Below, one piece after another: positions 15,463 to 26,336 of a stretch of DNA of 64,000 nucleotides. Below the pieces are notes generated by a model that was not told where the DNA came from, ran no database searches, and saw nothing but the letters and a program-made list of their open reading frames with translations. The translations under genes were made by a program, and so were the position numbers. The DNA is from Micromonospora ferruginea (GTDB lineage: Bacteria > Actinomycetota > Actinomycetes > Mycobacteriales > Micromonosporaceae). Location: the NCBI RefSeq assembly GCF_013694245.2, contig NZ_CP059322.2, positions 430,001-494,000 of the forward strand, given 5' to 3'. The first letter of the stretch is position 1. Every line of letters begins with the position of its first letter.

Positions 15463-16968
15463 GTGAGCGAGTCCGACGCGCCGGTCCAGCCGGTCGCCGC
15501 CGCGCCCGCCCGGTACGCCGGTCTCGCCGGGGCGCTCCTGCTCACCGCTGCCGGCTGGCTGGGCGGGGCACTGCCCGATGCCCCGCCGCGCGCCACGCTC
15601 ACCGCGCTGTGGCAGGCCCCGCACGGGCCGGTGACGCTCGGCTGCTGGCTGGTCGGGACCGTGCTGCTGGTCGGCGCCTGGTGGTCGCTGCGCTGGGGCG
15701 CCCCGTCCGGCCGGTGGGCCTGTCTGACCGCCGGGCTCTGGTCGCTGCCGCTGCTGGCCGCGCCGCCGCTGGGCAGCCGGGACGTCTACTCGTACGTCTG
15801 CCAGGGCTGGACCTGGACGCAGGGGGTCAGCCCGTACCGGGTGGGGGTCGCGGCGGCCGGCTGCCCGTGGGCCGGGTCGGTGTCGCCGATCTGGCGGGAC
15901 ACCCCGGCGCCGTACGGGCCGTTCTTCGTCCTGCTGGCCGGGCTGGCGGTGCTCGCCGGCGGTGGCCTGGTCGGGGCGGTCGTGCTGCTCCGGCTGGTCG
16001 CGGTGGCCGGGGTGCTGCTGGCCGCGCTCTGCCTGCCCGGCCTGGCCCGGGCCGCCGGGGTGCCCACCCGCCGGGCGGCCTGGCTGGTGCTGGCGTGCCC
16101 GCTGGTCGGGGTGCACCTGGTGGCCGGCGCGCACAACGACGCGCTCGCGCTCGGGCTGGTCCTGTTCGGGCTGCTGGTGCTGGTCCGCCGGCCGGGCAAA
16201 CCGCGCGCGCTGGTGGTGGCCGGCATGCTGCTGGGACTGGCGGTCGCGGTGAAGGCGATCGCCGTGGTGGTGCTGCCGTTCGCGGCGCTCGCCGCCGTGC
16301 TCGGCCGCTACACCTGGCGGGCGCTGCTGCGCGACGGGGGCCGGCTGGCCGGCGTGGTGCTCGGCACGCTGCTGGTCCTCTCGCTCGCCACCGGCCTCGG
16401 GCTGGGTTGGGTGGACGGGCTCGGCCGCAGCGGCGACTCGCAGCAGTGGACCTCGCCGCCGACCGCTGTCGGTTTCGTCGTCGACTACGGCGGCGAGCTG
16501 GTCGGCCGGCACCCGCACGCGGTGCCGGTGACCCGGGTGGTCGGGCTGGTGCTGCTGGCCGGGCTGCTGGTGGCGCTCTGGTGGTGGGCGTGGTCGACGC
16601 TGCGCTCGTTGAACGACGCCCGGCAGCGGGTGGCCCGGCTGACCGTGGCCCGCCCCCGGGTGGCGCTGCTCGGCGCCGGGCTGGCGCTGGCCGCGACCGT
16701 GCTGCTCGCCCCGGTCTTCCACCCCTGGTACGCGATCTGGCCGCTGGCCCTGCTCGCGGTGGCGGTGGTGTCGCCGGCCCGGGCGGTCTGGTTCGTGGCG
16801 CCCTGCGCGGTCGCGTCGGTGCTGACGGTGCCGGACGGCACGAACCTGGCCCGGTTCACCAAGGCACCCGGCGCGGTGCTGATGACCGTGCTGGTGGTCG
16901 TGGTCGTGGTGCGCGCGGTACGGGCCGGGCCGGCCCCGCGGTGGCGGAGCCGGCCCGGCCGGTGCTGA
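15463..16968 (+). CDS. MptB-type mannosyltransferase (paralog 2)
   Basis: This 501-residue protein shows the same signature series as its upstream neighbour: APPLGSRDVYSYVCQG, SPYRVGV, IWRDTPAPYGPFF, HLVAGAHNDALALGL, GLAVAVKAIAVVVLPF, WTSPPTAVGFVVDY, VFHPWYAIWPL and RFTKAPGAVLM. The GTG start has GGGAGG six to eight bases upstream. The pair has the look of a tandem duplication that has since diverged; one may prime and the other extend the mannan chain, or they may use different acceptors. Those roles are inference. It converges on glnA with only nine bases between the stops. Confidence 0.85.
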   Translation: MSESDAPVQPVAAAPARYAGLAGALLLTAAGWLGGALPDAPPRATLTALWQAPHGPVTLGCWLVGTVLLVGAWWSLRWGAPSGRWACLTAGLWSLPLLAAPPLGSRDVYSYVCQGWTWTQGVSPYRVGVAAAGCPWAGSVSPIWRDTPAPYGPFFVLLAGLAVLAGGGLVGAVVLLRLVAVAGVLLAALCLPGLARAAGVPTRRAAWLVLACPLVGVHLVAGAHNDALALGLVLFGLLVLVRRPGKPRALVVAGMLLGLAVAVKAIAVVVLPFAALAAVLGRYTWRALLRDGGRLAGVVLGTLLVLSLATGLGLGWVDGLGRSGDSQQWTSPPTAVGFVVDYGGELVGRHPHAVPVTRVVGLVLLAGLLVALWWWAWSTLRSLNDARQRVARLTVARPRVALLGAGLALAATVLLAPVFHPWYAIWPLALLAVAVVSPARAVWFVAPCAVASVLTVPDGTNLARFTKAPGAVLMTVLVVVVVVRAVRAGPAPRWRSRPGRC

Positions 16969-16977
16969 CGAGCGTGC

Positions 16978-18402
<1,425 letters not shown>

Positions 18403-18460
18403 ACGTCCTCCTGGCAGGTCCACTCCGGTCGCTGGCTGGTGGCGACGCTATGGCCGGGCG

Positions 18461-18498
18461 GTTGCCCGGCCGTGTCTCCTCTGTTTCCGCCGTGTTAC
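18461..18498 (-). promoter_or_regulatory. GlnR-type operator of glnA
   Basis: On the minus strand four 5-base half-sites are spaced by exactly six bases: GTAAC (18498-18494), GAAAC (18487-18483), GACAC (18476-18472) and GCAAC (18465-18461). This fits the actinobacterial GlnR box gTnAC-n6-GaAAC repeated twice. Position upstream of glnA is as in Streptomyces. Confidence 0.7.
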
Positions 18499-18595
18499 GT
18501 CGCTAGCGGAGCGTCATCGCCCGTACCTTCTGATGGCGATCGCCGTCATTGTCGGATTTTCCGGTGGGTGCCGAGGCGGCGCTACCCTGGCCGCT

Positions 18596-18997
18596 GTGAC
18601 CGATACCGCCGCCGCACCGGTGCCACCCGCCGCCGACCCCGCCTTCACACCCCCCGGCCTCGGCCGCCGCTTCGGCGCGCTGGTCATCGACTGGGTGCTC
18701 TGCCTGATGGTCGCCCGGTCCTTCGCCGACCCGGTCCGCGACGGCTGGCCCCCGGTCCTGGTGCTGATCCTCGAATACGGCTTCTTCCTCGGCCTCTTCG
18801 CCCAGACCCCCGGCATGTACCTGACCAGGCTGCGCTGCGTGGCCTGGGCCGACGGCGGCCGGATCGGGCTGGCCCGGGGGCTGCTGCGCGGGCTCCTGCT
18901 GGCGCTCGTCGTCCCGGCCCTGATCATGGACGAGCACCGGCGCGGCCTGCACGACCGGCTCACCGGCGCGGTCGTCACCGACGCCCCCCGTCGCTGA
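18596..18997 (+). CDS. RDD-family membrane protein
   Basis: This 133-residue protein has a Pro/Ala-rich start, then GLGRRFGALVIDWVLCLMVA, a second hydrophobic helix (VLVLILEYGFFLGLF), TPGMYLTRLRCVAWADGG and a third helix ending DEHRRGLHDRLTGAVV. The Arg-Asp-Asp pattern is that of the RDD fold. The GTG start is leaderless: TACCCT (18583-18588) lies exactly seven bases upstream. An RDD gene next to glnA also occurs in M. tuberculosis (Rv2219A). The function of this conserved neighbour is unknown. Confidence 0.85.
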   Translation: MTDTAAAPVPPAADPAFTPPGLGRRFGALVIDWVLCLMVARSFADPVRDGWPPVLVLILEYGFFLGLFAQTPGMYLTRLRCVAWADGGRIGLARGLLRGLLLALVVPALIMDEHRRGLHDRLTGAVVTDAPRR

Positions 18998-19013
18998 ACC
19001 ACCCCGACGACGA

Positions 19014-19044
19014 AGGAGCCGGCCCCCGTGGGGGACCGGCTCCT
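19014..19044. terminator. Hairpin between convergent RDD and DUF4191 genes
   Basis: AGGAGCCGG (19014-19022) pairs with CCGGCTCCT (19036-19044), and CCCC pairs with GGGG inside, with one C-A mismatch and a small loop. Its central position between two stops suggests a bidirectional terminator. Confidence 0.7.
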
Positions 19045-19064
19045 CTCTCCGCGTACGTCGGGAC

Positions 19065-19754
19065 TCAGCGACCCCGGGTCTGGCGGAACGCGCCCCGCGC
19101 CGGCCGCATGTTCTTCGGCACCGCGCCCTTGGGCATCTGCGGCCGGGCGGTGAGCGCCTTGAGCCGCTTGTCGAGGGCGTTGACGTCCTTCGGGGACAGG
19201 GTGCGCGGCAGCCGCATCACGGTCATCCGCAGCTTGCGGACCGGCAGCTCGCCCTCGCCGGAACCGATCACGTAGTCGTGCAGCGGGGCCGAGCCGATCA
19301 CCTTGGCCAGCCGGCGCTTCTCCTGGCCGAGCAGGCCCCGCACGCGCTGCGGGTTCCCCTCCGCCAGCAGGATCACGCCGGGGCGGCCCAGCACCAGGTG
19401 GATCATGTCCATCTGGGTGGTCGAGCTGACCGCCGGGGTGACCCGCCAGTCGCCGCGCATGCTCTCCATGATCTGCGCCGCCGCGCCGGGCTGCCCCTCG
19501 GCGGCGTTCATCATCGCCTTGTTGGACCGCAGGTTGAGCACGATCAGCAGGGCCAGCAGCGCGAGCAGGATGCCGATCGGCAGCCAGATCCAGCCCCAGG
19601 CGAGCACCGCGACCACGGTGAGCGCGAGCGGGATCAGCACCGCCGCCGCGGCCAGCGGCGCGAACCACTTGTCCTGCTTGGCGGTGAACTTGAACACCAT
19701 CCCGATCTGCTTCAGCCGCTGGCCGAACGAGACCTTCTCCTGGGGCTTTGCCAT
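19065..19754 (-). CDS. DUF4191 membrane protein
   Basis: This 229-residue protein starts MAKPQEKVSFGQRLKQIGMVFKFT, followed by two adjacent transmembrane helices (about residues 32-75), and a basic cytoplasmic domain: LVLGRPGVILLAEGNP, RVRGLLGQEKRRLAKVIG, HDYVIGSGEGELPVRKL, then an Arg/Lys-rich tail. It matches the DUF4191 family found beside lipA, RDD and glnA across actinobacteria (Rv2219 in M. tuberculosis). No function is established. The ATG is leaderless, seven bases after TAGACT (19767-19762 on the minus strand). Confidence 0.85.
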   Translation of the reverse strand: MAKPQEKVSFGQRLKQIGMVFKFTAKQDKWFAPLAAAAVLIPLALTVVAVLAWGWIWLPIGILLALLALLIVLNLRSNKAMMNAAEGQPGAAAQIMESMRGDWRVTPAVSSTTQMDMIHLVLGRPGVILLAEGNPQRVRGLLGQEKRRLAKVIGSAPLHDYVIGSGEGELPVRKLRMTVMRLPRTLSPKDVNALDKRLKALTARPQMPKGAVPKNMRPARGAFRQTRGR

Positions 19755-19971
19755 GTCGCAGAGTCTAGTGGTCGGCGCTCGCCCCGTTGATCCGTGGCCA
19801 CCCGTTCCGCCGAGGGCTGAGTACCTTACGGCCGCGCCGGCCCGCCCGACCGCCGGGTAAGGAGGTGGCGCGGGGTGAAGATCAGGCGGCGTACCCATGC
19901 GCCGGGCCCCCCTTCGCGCGGAGAGTCGACCTCGACAGCGAACACCACACCGCACGACAGGGAGATCCGAG

Positions 19972-20142
19972 ATGTTCGGCAACGACGCAGAGTTCCTGCT
20001 CAGCATCCACCGCAGCCACGCCTCCGAGCTGCAGGCCGACGCGGCCCACGACCGGCTCGCCCGGTCGCTGTCCCGCCGGCACGCGCACGGCTGGCTGGGC
20101 CGCCGCAAGCACACCGCCCGCACCACCGACGCCCGCCGGTGA
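19972..20142 (+). CDS. Small basic protein of unknown function
   Basis: This 56-residue product, [20 protein letters not shown] and onward, is rich in His and Arg ([20 protein letters not shown]) and has no membrane segment. The ATG has AGGGAG at a good distance. It precedes the large LuxR-type regulator on the same strand by about 160 bases. The open frame of that regulator runs through it in another frame, so one of the two readings is a shadow; the ribosome site favours this small gene as real. I cannot assign a role. Confidence 0.5.
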   Translation: MFGNDAEFLLSIHRSHASELQADAAHDRLARSLSRRHAHGWLGRRKHTARTTDARR

Positions 20143-20300
20143 CCGCCCCACCGGTCACCGGCCCGGCGCTCGCCGGACCGGTCGGTGCCGGCACGGCAGT
20201 CGCCGACCCGGAGCCGGTCGCGGCGATCGGTACCGGTCCGGCCGTCACGGGGGCGGCCGGACCGGTCGGGCCGTCAGGGCGTCGTGGCATGCTCGACGGC

Positions 20301-23261
20301 GTGACCGCACGCGCCGCCAGCACCGTCCTCGTCGGGCGGCAGCCCGAGCTGGCCGCGCTGGGCGAGGCGCTGACCCGGGCCCGGGGCGGCGACCCCACCA
20401 CGGTGCTGGTCGGCGGTGAGGCCGGCGTCGGCAAGACCCGCCTGCTGGAGGAGTTCGGCGGGCACGTCGCCGCGGCCGGGGCGCGGGTGCTGGTCGGCCA
20501 GTGCCTCGAACTGGGCGAGGCCGGCCTGCCGTTCGCCCCGTTCGCGGCCGCGCTGCGCGACGTGCTGCGGCACGACGGCCCGGCCGCCTTCGCCGGCTAT
20601 GAGGCCGAGTTCGCCCGGCTGCTGCCCGAGCTGGCCCGGATGCCCGCCGTCGCCGCGCCGACCGGCCCGGCCCTCGCCGACACCCCGCGCGGCTACCTGT
20701 TCGACCTGGTCGCCGAGCTGTTCCGGCGGATCGCCGAGGAACGCCCGCTGGTGCTGGTGATCGAGGACCTGCACTGGGCCGACCGTTCCACCCGGGACCT
20801 GATCGGCTTCCTGGTGCGGGCCGCCCGCGCCACCCGCCTGCTGGTCGTCTGCACCTACCGCACCGACGAGCTGCACCGCGGCCATCCGCTGCGGCCCTTC
20901 CTCGCCGAGCTGGACCGGGTGCGCGGCGTCGACCGGGTCGAGCTGTCCCGGCTCGACCGCGACGGCACGGCCGCCGTCCTCGCCGACCTGCTCGGCGCCG
21001 AGCCGCCCGCCCGGGCCGTCGACGACGTGCACGAGCGCACCCAGGGCAACCCGTTCTTCATCGAGGAGCTGGCCGCCGCCGGCGACCCGGTCGGCTGCGC
21101 GGTGCTCCCGGAGACGCTGCGCGACCTGCTGCTCGCCCGGGTGGACCGGCTGCCCGAGCCGGCCCAGCGGGTGCTGCGGATCGCCGCCGCCGGCGGCACC
21201 CGCTTCTCCCACCAGCTCGTCGCCGAGGTGGCCGGGCTCCCCGAGGTCGAGCTGGAGGACGCGCTGCGCGCCGCCGTCGCCGGGCAACTCGTCGTCGCCG
21301 ACCCCGACGGCGACTACGAGTTCCGGCACGCGCTGGTCCGCGAGGCGGTGCACGACGACCTGCTCCCCGGCGAGCACGCCCGGCTGCACGCCCGCTACGC
21401 CGCGGCGATCGAGGCGCAGCCGCACCTGGTCGCCGCCGGCCGCGCCCCGGCCGAGATCGCCCACCACTGGTACGCGGCGCACGACCACCCCCGCGCCCTC
21501 ACCGCCGCCCGGTCGGCGGCCGCCGCGGCGGCGGACGGCTGCGCGTACGCCGAGCAGAGCCGGCTGCTGGAGCGCGTCCTCGAACTGTGGGAGCTGGTGC
21601 CCGACGCCGCCGACCGCCTCGGCATGGACCACCTGCGGGTGCTGGAGGAGACGCTCACCGCGGCGGTCACCGCCGGCGACCTGGGCCGGGCGCTCACCCT
21701 CACCCGGGCCGCGCTGGCCGAGGTCGACCCGGCCGCCGAACCGCTGCGCGCCGCCGCTCTGCTCGACCACCGGGGCCGGCTGCTCGCCCTGCTCGGCAAG
21801 AGCGACGGCGCGGTCGAGCTGCGCGAGGCGCACCGGCTGGCGGCCGGCGCGCCCGCAGGCGCGCAACGGTTCGGCGTGCTGGCCGACATCGCGGCGCACC
21901 TGATGAAGGTCGACCCCGCCGAGGCCGCCTCGGTGGCCGCCCAGGCGATGGCCGGCGCGTCCGAGATCGGCACCGACCTGGTGCTGCTGCCCACCCGGAT
22001 CGCCCTGCTGCACCGCATCGACGACACCCCCGACCTCGGGCTGGCCGAGCTGCGCCGGGTGCAGGCGCGGGCCCGGGCCGCCGGCGACTCGTGGGCCCTG
22101 GTCAGCGCGCTGGTCTTCCTCTCCGACGTGCTCTACGAGCTGGGCCGCTACGCCGAGTCGGAGGAGGCCGCCGCGGCCGGGGTGAGCGAGGCGCGCCAGG
22201 CCGGGATCAGCCGCTCGATCGGCGCCTACCTGCTGTCCAACCGGGCCGAGGCGCTGATCGCGCTGGGCCGGTGGGACGAGGCCGACGCGACCTGCGCCGA
22301 GGCGGCCCGGATCGACCCGCCGGGCGTCTCCGGGCTGCACTGGCTCCAGCTACGCGCCGGGCTGCGGCTGGCCCGCGGGCATCCCCACGCCGACGAACTC
22401 GTCGGGCGGGCGCTGGCGTTCCTGGCCCGGCCCTACCTCTGGCCGAACCACCGGCTTCCGCTGCACGAGCTGCGCGTCGAGGCCGCGCTGGCCGCCGACG
22501 ACAAGCTGGAGGCGGTACGCGCGGCCCGCGCCGCCCTGGCCGACCCGCACCTGGCCGATCTGCCCCGCGAGGGCTGGCCGGTGCTCGGCGCGGCGGCCCG
22601 GGCCGCGGTGCTGGCCGACGACCCGGCGCTGGCCGCCGAGGTGTCCACGGTGGCCGCCGTGCTGCCGACCCGCCACCCGGCCGAGCGGGCGCACGCCGCC
22701 CAGGTCGCCGCGCTCCTGCACGACCTCGGTCCCGCCGACCCGGCCCTCGGCCGCGGTCCGGCGGTCGAGGGGCGGCCGGCGCCGGGCGGGGCGGTGGACG
22801 CGTGGCGGGCCGCGGTGGCGGCGTGGCGCGCGGCCGGGCCGCCGCACCCGCTGGGGCGGGCGCTGCTCGGGCTGGCCGAGGTGGCCGCCGCCGCCGGCGA
22901 GCGGGACGAGGTGGCCGCCGCGGTCCGGGAGACGGTCGAGCTGGCCGCCCGGCTGGGCGCCGCCCCGCTGGGCGAGCAGGCCGCCACCCTCGCCCGGCGG
23001 GTCGGCCTGCGCGGCACCGGGCGACCCGGGCCGGACCTGCTGACCGGTCGGGAACGGGAGGTGCTGCGACTGGTCGCCGAGGGGCACAGCAACAGCCGGA
23101 TCGCCGAACGGCTCTTCATCTCCCCGAAGACGGCGAGCGTGCACGTCTCCCGGATCATCGCCAAGCTGGACGTGACCAACCGGGTGGAGGCCGCCGCGCT
23201 GGCCCACCGCCTGGGCCTGCTCGACGCGCCGCCCGCACCGGCTCAGCGGCGGGTCAGGTAG
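20301..23261 (+). CDS. LuxR-family regulator with AAA ATPase and TPR-like repeats (LAL/MalT-like)
   Basis: This 986-residue regulator begins with a STAND-type ATPase: [16 protein letters not shown], Walker [16 protein letters not shown], Walker [32 protein letters not shown] and [14 protein letters not shown] long helical middle of degenerate TPRs (about residues 430-880) follows. The protein ends in a LuxR helix-turn-helix, [39 protein letters not shown]. Such proteins respond to a bound ligand or partner and activate nearby genes. The target is unknown. GTG 20301 has CATGCT seven bases upstream; ATG 20289 is the alternative. The last 19 bases overlap the convergent glycosyltransferase gene. 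Confidence 0.87.
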   Translation: MTARAASTVLVGRQPELAALGEALTRARGGDPTTVLVGGEAGVGKTRLLEEFGGHVAAAGARVLVGQCLELGEAGLPFAPFAAALRDVLRHDGPAAFAGYEAEFARLLPELARMPAVAAPTGPALADTPRGYLFDLVAELFRRIAEERPLVLVIEDLHWADRSTRDLIGFLVRAARATRLLVVCTYRTDELHRGHPLRPFLAELDRVRGVDRVELSRLDRDGTAAVLADLLGAEPPARAVDDVHERTQGNPFFIEELAAAGDPVGCAVLPETLRDLLLARVDRLPEPAQRVLRIAAAGGTRFSHQLVAEVAGLPEVELEDALRAAVAGQLVVADPDGDYEFRHALVREAVHDDLLPGEHARLHARYAAAIEAQPHLVAAGRAPAEIAHHWYAAHDHPRALTAARSAAAAAADGCAYAEQSRLLERVLELWELVPDAADRLGMDHLRVLEETLTAAVTAGDLGRALTLTRAALAEVDPAAEPLRAAALLDHRGRLLALLGKSDGAVELREAHRLAAGAPAGAQRFGVLADIAAHLMKVDPAEAASVAAQAMAGASEIGTDLVLLPTRIALLHRIDDTPDLGLAELRRVQARARAAGDSWALVSALVFLSDVLYELGRYAESEEAAAAGVSEARQAGISRSIGAYLLSNRAEALIALGRWDEADATCAEAARIDPPGVSGLHWLQLRAGLRLARGHPHADELVGRALAFLARPYLWPNHRLPLHELRVEAALAADDKLEAVRAARAALADPHLADLPREGWPVLGAAARAAVLADDPALAAEVSTVAAVLPTRHPAERAHAAQVAALLHDLGPADPALGRGPAVEGRPAPGGAVDAWRAAVAAWRAAGPPHPLGRALLGLAEVAAAAGERDEVAAAVRETVELAARLGAAPLGEQAATLARRVGLRGTGRPGPDLLTGREREVLRLVAEGHSNSRIAERLFISPKTASVHVSRIIAKLDVTNRVEAAALAHRLGLLDAPPAPAQRRVR

Positions 23262-24874
23262 ATCCGCCAGCCGGGGATCATGATGACGCGCAGGGCACCC
23301 GGGCCGGGGCCGAGCTGCCGGTCCAGCCGCGCGGCGAGCGGTGAGCCGTCCGGGGCCACCCAGGCCGCGTCCGGGTCCGCGGCCACCGCCCGCCGATACG
23401 CCGGCAGCCGGTCGAAGCCGGGGCGCAGGTCGTCGTCGACCACCGCGCACACGGTCTCCTCGGCGCTGGCGAACGCGATCCGGTTGCACGTCCAGTAACC
23501 GCCCCGGGCGTGCCAGACACCGAGGTCGCCGAGCGTGTCGACGAGCATCCGGTGCCGGTCGGCCTCGGCGTGCGCGGCCGGCGCCGCCCGGATCACCTCC
23601 ACCGTGGCGCTCGCCTGGGTGCCGAGCATCCCGGCGAGCACCGCGACCGCCCCGACCCCGGCCACCACGCTCCGGGACGGGCCGGGCACGCCCCGCCCAC
23701 CGAGCCGGGCGAGCAGCGGGCGGGCGGCCCGCCACAGCGGCCAGAGCAGGGCCGGGACGGCCACCGCCAGGCAGGACAGGTAACGGCCGCTCTCCAGCGG
23801 GGTGCGGCCGGCCGCGCTGCTCGACGCGTACGCCGCCAGCACCGCCGCCGCGCCGCCGAGCAGCGCCAACCGCACCCCCGCCGACACCCGCCGCCCGGCC
23901 GACGACGGCGGGACGGGGCGGCGCAGGGCACGCCACGCGGTGAGCGCGGCGAGCACCAGCAGGACGAGGAGGACCGGCGCCCACCAGAGCTGCCAGGGGG
24001 CGCAGCGGCCCGGCGAGCAGAAGCCCATCGCCAGCGGCGGGCCCACGACCAGCCCGCCGTGCCACCGCTCGACCCAGCCCGCCCCCGTGCCGGAGCCGCC
24101 GGCGGCCAGCACCGCGCTGAGCGGGTCGCGCCCGTGCCGCAAGGTGTCCAGCACCATCGGGGCCACGCCGAGCAGCAGCGCGCCGCCGAGCACCGCCCCG
24201 GCCCGGCCGGCGAGTTCCCGGCGTCGCCACGCCACCAGCAGCGCGCCGAGCGTCAGCACGTACGGCAGGATCAGCGGGTCGACCCAGAGCAGCACCCCGG
24301 CGACCAGCCCCCAGGCCGCCCAGCGGGGCAGCCGCGCGCCCGGCCCGCTGCCGCACAGCGCGACCGTGAGCAGTGCCAGCGCCGCCCCGGCCGGGTTCAG
24401 CTCGGGATAGCCGCCGCCGGCGATGAGCTGGTTCTTCACCACCCGGTCCGAGCCGAGCGCGAGCACGGCGACGACCAGCAGGGCGTACCAGCGGTCACCG
24501 CCGAGCCGGCGGGTGAGCCGCCAGGACAGCAGCAGGAACAGCGCGTACAGGAGCAGGGTCGGCAGCCGCAGCACGAGCACGGACGGGCCGGAGAGCGCGA
24601 CCAGCGGCGCGGCCAGGTACGCCTCCAGCGTCCCCATGTAGGCCTGGCCGTAGAACCAGACCGGGAAGTCGTCGCCCCGGGCGATGTGCAGGGCGGCCAG
24701 CCCCATGGTCGCCTCGTCGCTGTTGCTGGGCGGCGCGTCGGCGAGCAACAGCGCCAACCGGTAGCCGACCCCGGCGAAACCGACCAGCAGGGCGAGCAGC
24801 GTGGGCAGCCGGGGACGCCGGGTGGTGCGCGGGCGGTCGGCCTCGCGCGGCTCCTGGCGTACCCCGGCGGTCAT
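23243..24874 (-). CDS. Multi-pass membrane glycosyltransferase (GT39/ArnT-like)
   Basis: This 543-residue protein has a short basic N-terminus, then a hydrophobic helix and the loop [20 protein letters not shown] followed by [21 protein letters not shown]. The acidic pair in this first loop is typical of GT-C transferases that use polyprenyl-phosphate sugars. About eleven further helices and an extracellular C-terminal region ([27 protein letters not shown]) follow. Donor and acceptor are unknown. ATG 24874 has CATGAT seven bases upstream and may be leaderless; ATG 24886 is the alternative. It ends inside the 3' end of the LuxR-type gene. Confidence 0.75.
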   Translation of the reverse strand: MTAGVRQEPREADRPRTTRRPRLPTLLALLVGFAGVGYRLALLLADAPPSNSDEATMGLAALHIARGDDFPVWFYGQAYMGTLEAYLAAPLVALSGPSVLVLRLPTLLLYALFLLLSWRLTRRLGGDRWYALLVVAVLALGSDRVVKNQLIAGGGYPELNPAGAALALLTVALCGSGPGARLPRWAAWGLVAGVLLWVDPLILPYVLTLGALLVAWRRRELAGRAGAVLGGALLLGVAPMVLDTLRHGRDPLSAVLAAGGSGTGAGWVERWHGGLVVGPPLAMGFCSPGRCAPWQLWWAPVLLVLLVLAALTAWRALRRPVPPSSAGRRVSAGVRLALLGGAAAVLAAYASSSAAGRTPLESGRYLSCLAVAVPALLWPLWRAARPLLARLGGRGVPGPSRSVVAGVGAVAVLAGMLGTQASATVEVIRAAPAAHAEADRHRMLVDTLGDLGVWHARGGYWTCNRIAFASAEETVCAVVDDDLRPGFDRLPAYRRAVAADPDAAWVAPDGSPLAARLDRQLGPGPGALRVIMIPGWRIYLTRR

Positions 24875-24934
24875 GCCTGGGATCATGGCATCCGGCCGGG
24901 GGCCGGCGGTGGGCGGCGCGGTCGGACGCCGGCC

Positions 24935-25924
24935 TCAGCCGGTGACGGCGACCTGCTCGCGGGCGGCGAGCGCCTGCTGGTAGAGGCGGCCGGCGCGGTA
25001 GGACGAGCGGACCAGCGGACCGCTCATCACGCCGGCGAAGCCGATCTCCTCGGCCTCCTCGCGCAGCTCGACGAACTCCTCGGGCTTGACCCAGCGGGTG
25101 ACCGGGTGGTGCCGGGGGGTGGGGCGCAGGTACTGCGTGATGGTGATCAGCTCGCAGCCGGCCTCGTGCAGGTCGCGCAGCGCCTGGGAGACCTCGGCGC
25201 GCTCCTCGCCCATGCCGAGGATGAGGTTGCTCTTGGTGACCAGGCCGTCGGCGCGGGCCTGGCGGATCACGTCGAGCGACCGCTCGTAGCGGAAGGCCGG
25301 GCGGATCCGCTTGAAGATGCGCGGCACGGTCTCCACGTTGTGCGCCAGCACCTCGGGACGCGACCCGAAGACCTCGGCGAGCTGCTCGGGCACCGCGTTG
25401 AAGTCGGGGATCAGCAGCTCGACGCCGCAGCCGGACTGCAGGGCGTGGATCTGCCGGACCGTCTCGGCGTAGAGCCAGGCGCCGCCGTCGGGCAGGTCGT
25501 CGCGGGCCACCCCGGTGATGGTGGCGTAGCGCAGGCCCATCGCGGCGACCGACTCGGCGACCCGGCGCGGCTCGTCGGCGTCGAACTCGGCCGGCTTGCC
25601 GGTGTCGATCTGGCAGAAGTCGCAGCGCCGGGTGCACTGGTCGCCGCCGATGAGGAAGGTGGCCTCGCGGTCCTCCCAGCACTCGTAGATGTTGGGGCAG
25701 CCGGCCTCCTGGCACACCGTGTGCAGACCTTCGCGCGAGACGAGCCCGCGCAGCTCGGTGTACTCCGGGCCCATCTTGGCCTTGACCTTGATCCACGGTG
25801 GCTTGCGCTCGATCGGTGTCTCGGCGTTGCGCGCTTCGATCCGCAGCATGCGCCGCCCCTCCGGGGCGACCGTCGCGGTGCGCGCGGGCTGCTCAGTCGT
25901 CGGCGCGGTTTGCTCGATCGTCAC
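24935..25924 (-). CDS. lipA: Lipoyl synthase
   Basis: This 329-residue radical-SAM enzyme inserts two sulfurs into octanoyl groups on E2 and GcvH proteins. The auxiliary cluster motif [12 protein letters not shown] and the SAM cluster motif CTRRCDFC are both present, as is the C-terminal RSSYRAG that ligates the auxiliary cluster. The GTG start is leaderless: TAGGCT (25937-25932) ends seven bases before it. A longer frame upstream to 26017 is not supported. It lies near lipB, lpd and sucB. Unlike the usual direct lipB-lipA pair, an aspartyl-tRNA synthetase gene and a T-box on the other strand sit between them here. Confidence 0.97.
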   Translation of the reverse strand: MTIEQTAPTTEQPARTATVAPEGRRMLRIEARNAETPIERKPPWIKVKAKMGPEYTELRGLVSREGLHTVCQEAGCPNIYECWEDREATFLIGGDQCTRRCDFCQIDTGKPAEFDADEPRRVAESVAAMGLRYATITGVARDDLPDGGAWLYAETVRQIHALQSGCGVELLIPDFNAVPEQLAEVFGSRPEVLAHNVETVPRIFKRIRPAFRYERSLDVIRQARADGLVTKSNLILGMGEERAEVSQALRDLHEAGCELITITQYLRPTPRHHPVTRWVKPEEFVELREEAEEIGFAGVMSGPLVRSSYRAGRLYQQALAAREQVAVTG

Positions 25925-26049
25925 GAAATCGAGCCTACGCCGGTCGGCGGCGGTCGATGAACGTCGGGCGACGGCCGTCACCCCGGAAACCTTGTGACAC
26001 CGGACACGAGCCGCCAAAAATCCTCGTCACAATCTCCCGGTCGGGGTGC

Positions 26050-26055
26050 TAGCGT
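26050..26055 (+). promoter_or_regulatory. -10 box for the T-box transcript
   Basis: TAGCGT matches TANNNT and lies about seven bases before the first paired bases of the leader. The start of transcription would be near 26062. No clear -35 box is seen. Confidence 0.5.
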
Positions 26056-26061
26056 GCCGGC

Positions 26062-26336
26062 AGAGCTGCGACGGAGCCGAGTAGCGGACCGACCCGCCAG
26101 CCCAGAGAGCCGCCGAAGTGCTGCGAGGCGGTCTGGCGCCGGGCCCGCGAAGACCCTCCCGAGCTGCGGGAAGAACGGCGTGCGCGCCCAGTAGAACCCG
26201 CCCGGCTGGCCCCGGTGAAAAGGCGACGAACGAGGCCTCCGCTTCGGCGGGGGCGAAGGTGTGGTGGCACCGCGAGGATCCCGCTCGCCCACACCTCCCG
26301 GGGATCGCGTTGCGATTGATCGAGGAGGTAACCGCC
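26062..26336 (+). promoter_or_regulatory. T-box riboswitch (translational type) controlling the aspartyl-tRNA synthetase
   Basis: Stem I folds at 26073-26159: GGAG/CTCC base, a specifier loop with AGTA (26080-26083) opposite GAAGACC, then GCGG/CCGC, GCCAG/CTGGC, the AGAGAG bulge (26104-26109) and CCGCC/GGCGG closing the apical loop. The codon in the specifier position is GAC (26152-26154), for Asp. AGTAGAACCCG (26190-26200) resembles the stem IIA/B region. The antisequestrator is canonical: AGGTGTGG (26257-26264) pairs with CCACACCT (26289-26296), the bulge is TGGCACC (26265-26271), and GCGAG/CTCGC form the upper helix. TGGC would pair with a GCCA acceptor end, as in tRNA-Asp with G73. ACCTCC (26293-26298) is complementary to the Shine-Dalgarno GGAGGT (26324-26329). 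No terminator T run is present, so uncharged tRNA should free the ribosome site. Confidence 0.87.

Noticed and set aside
19875..20300. N-terminal extension of the LuxR-type regulator
   Set aside because: The extension is Pro/Ala/Thr/Gly-rich, overlaps a small gene with a good ribosome site, and the conserved ATPase starts just after 20301.
26118..26336. N-terminal extension of the aspartyl-tRNA synthetase
   Set aside because: The frame is open upstream, but this stretch is the T-box RNA; the OB fold begins right after GTG 26337 with its GGAGGT site.
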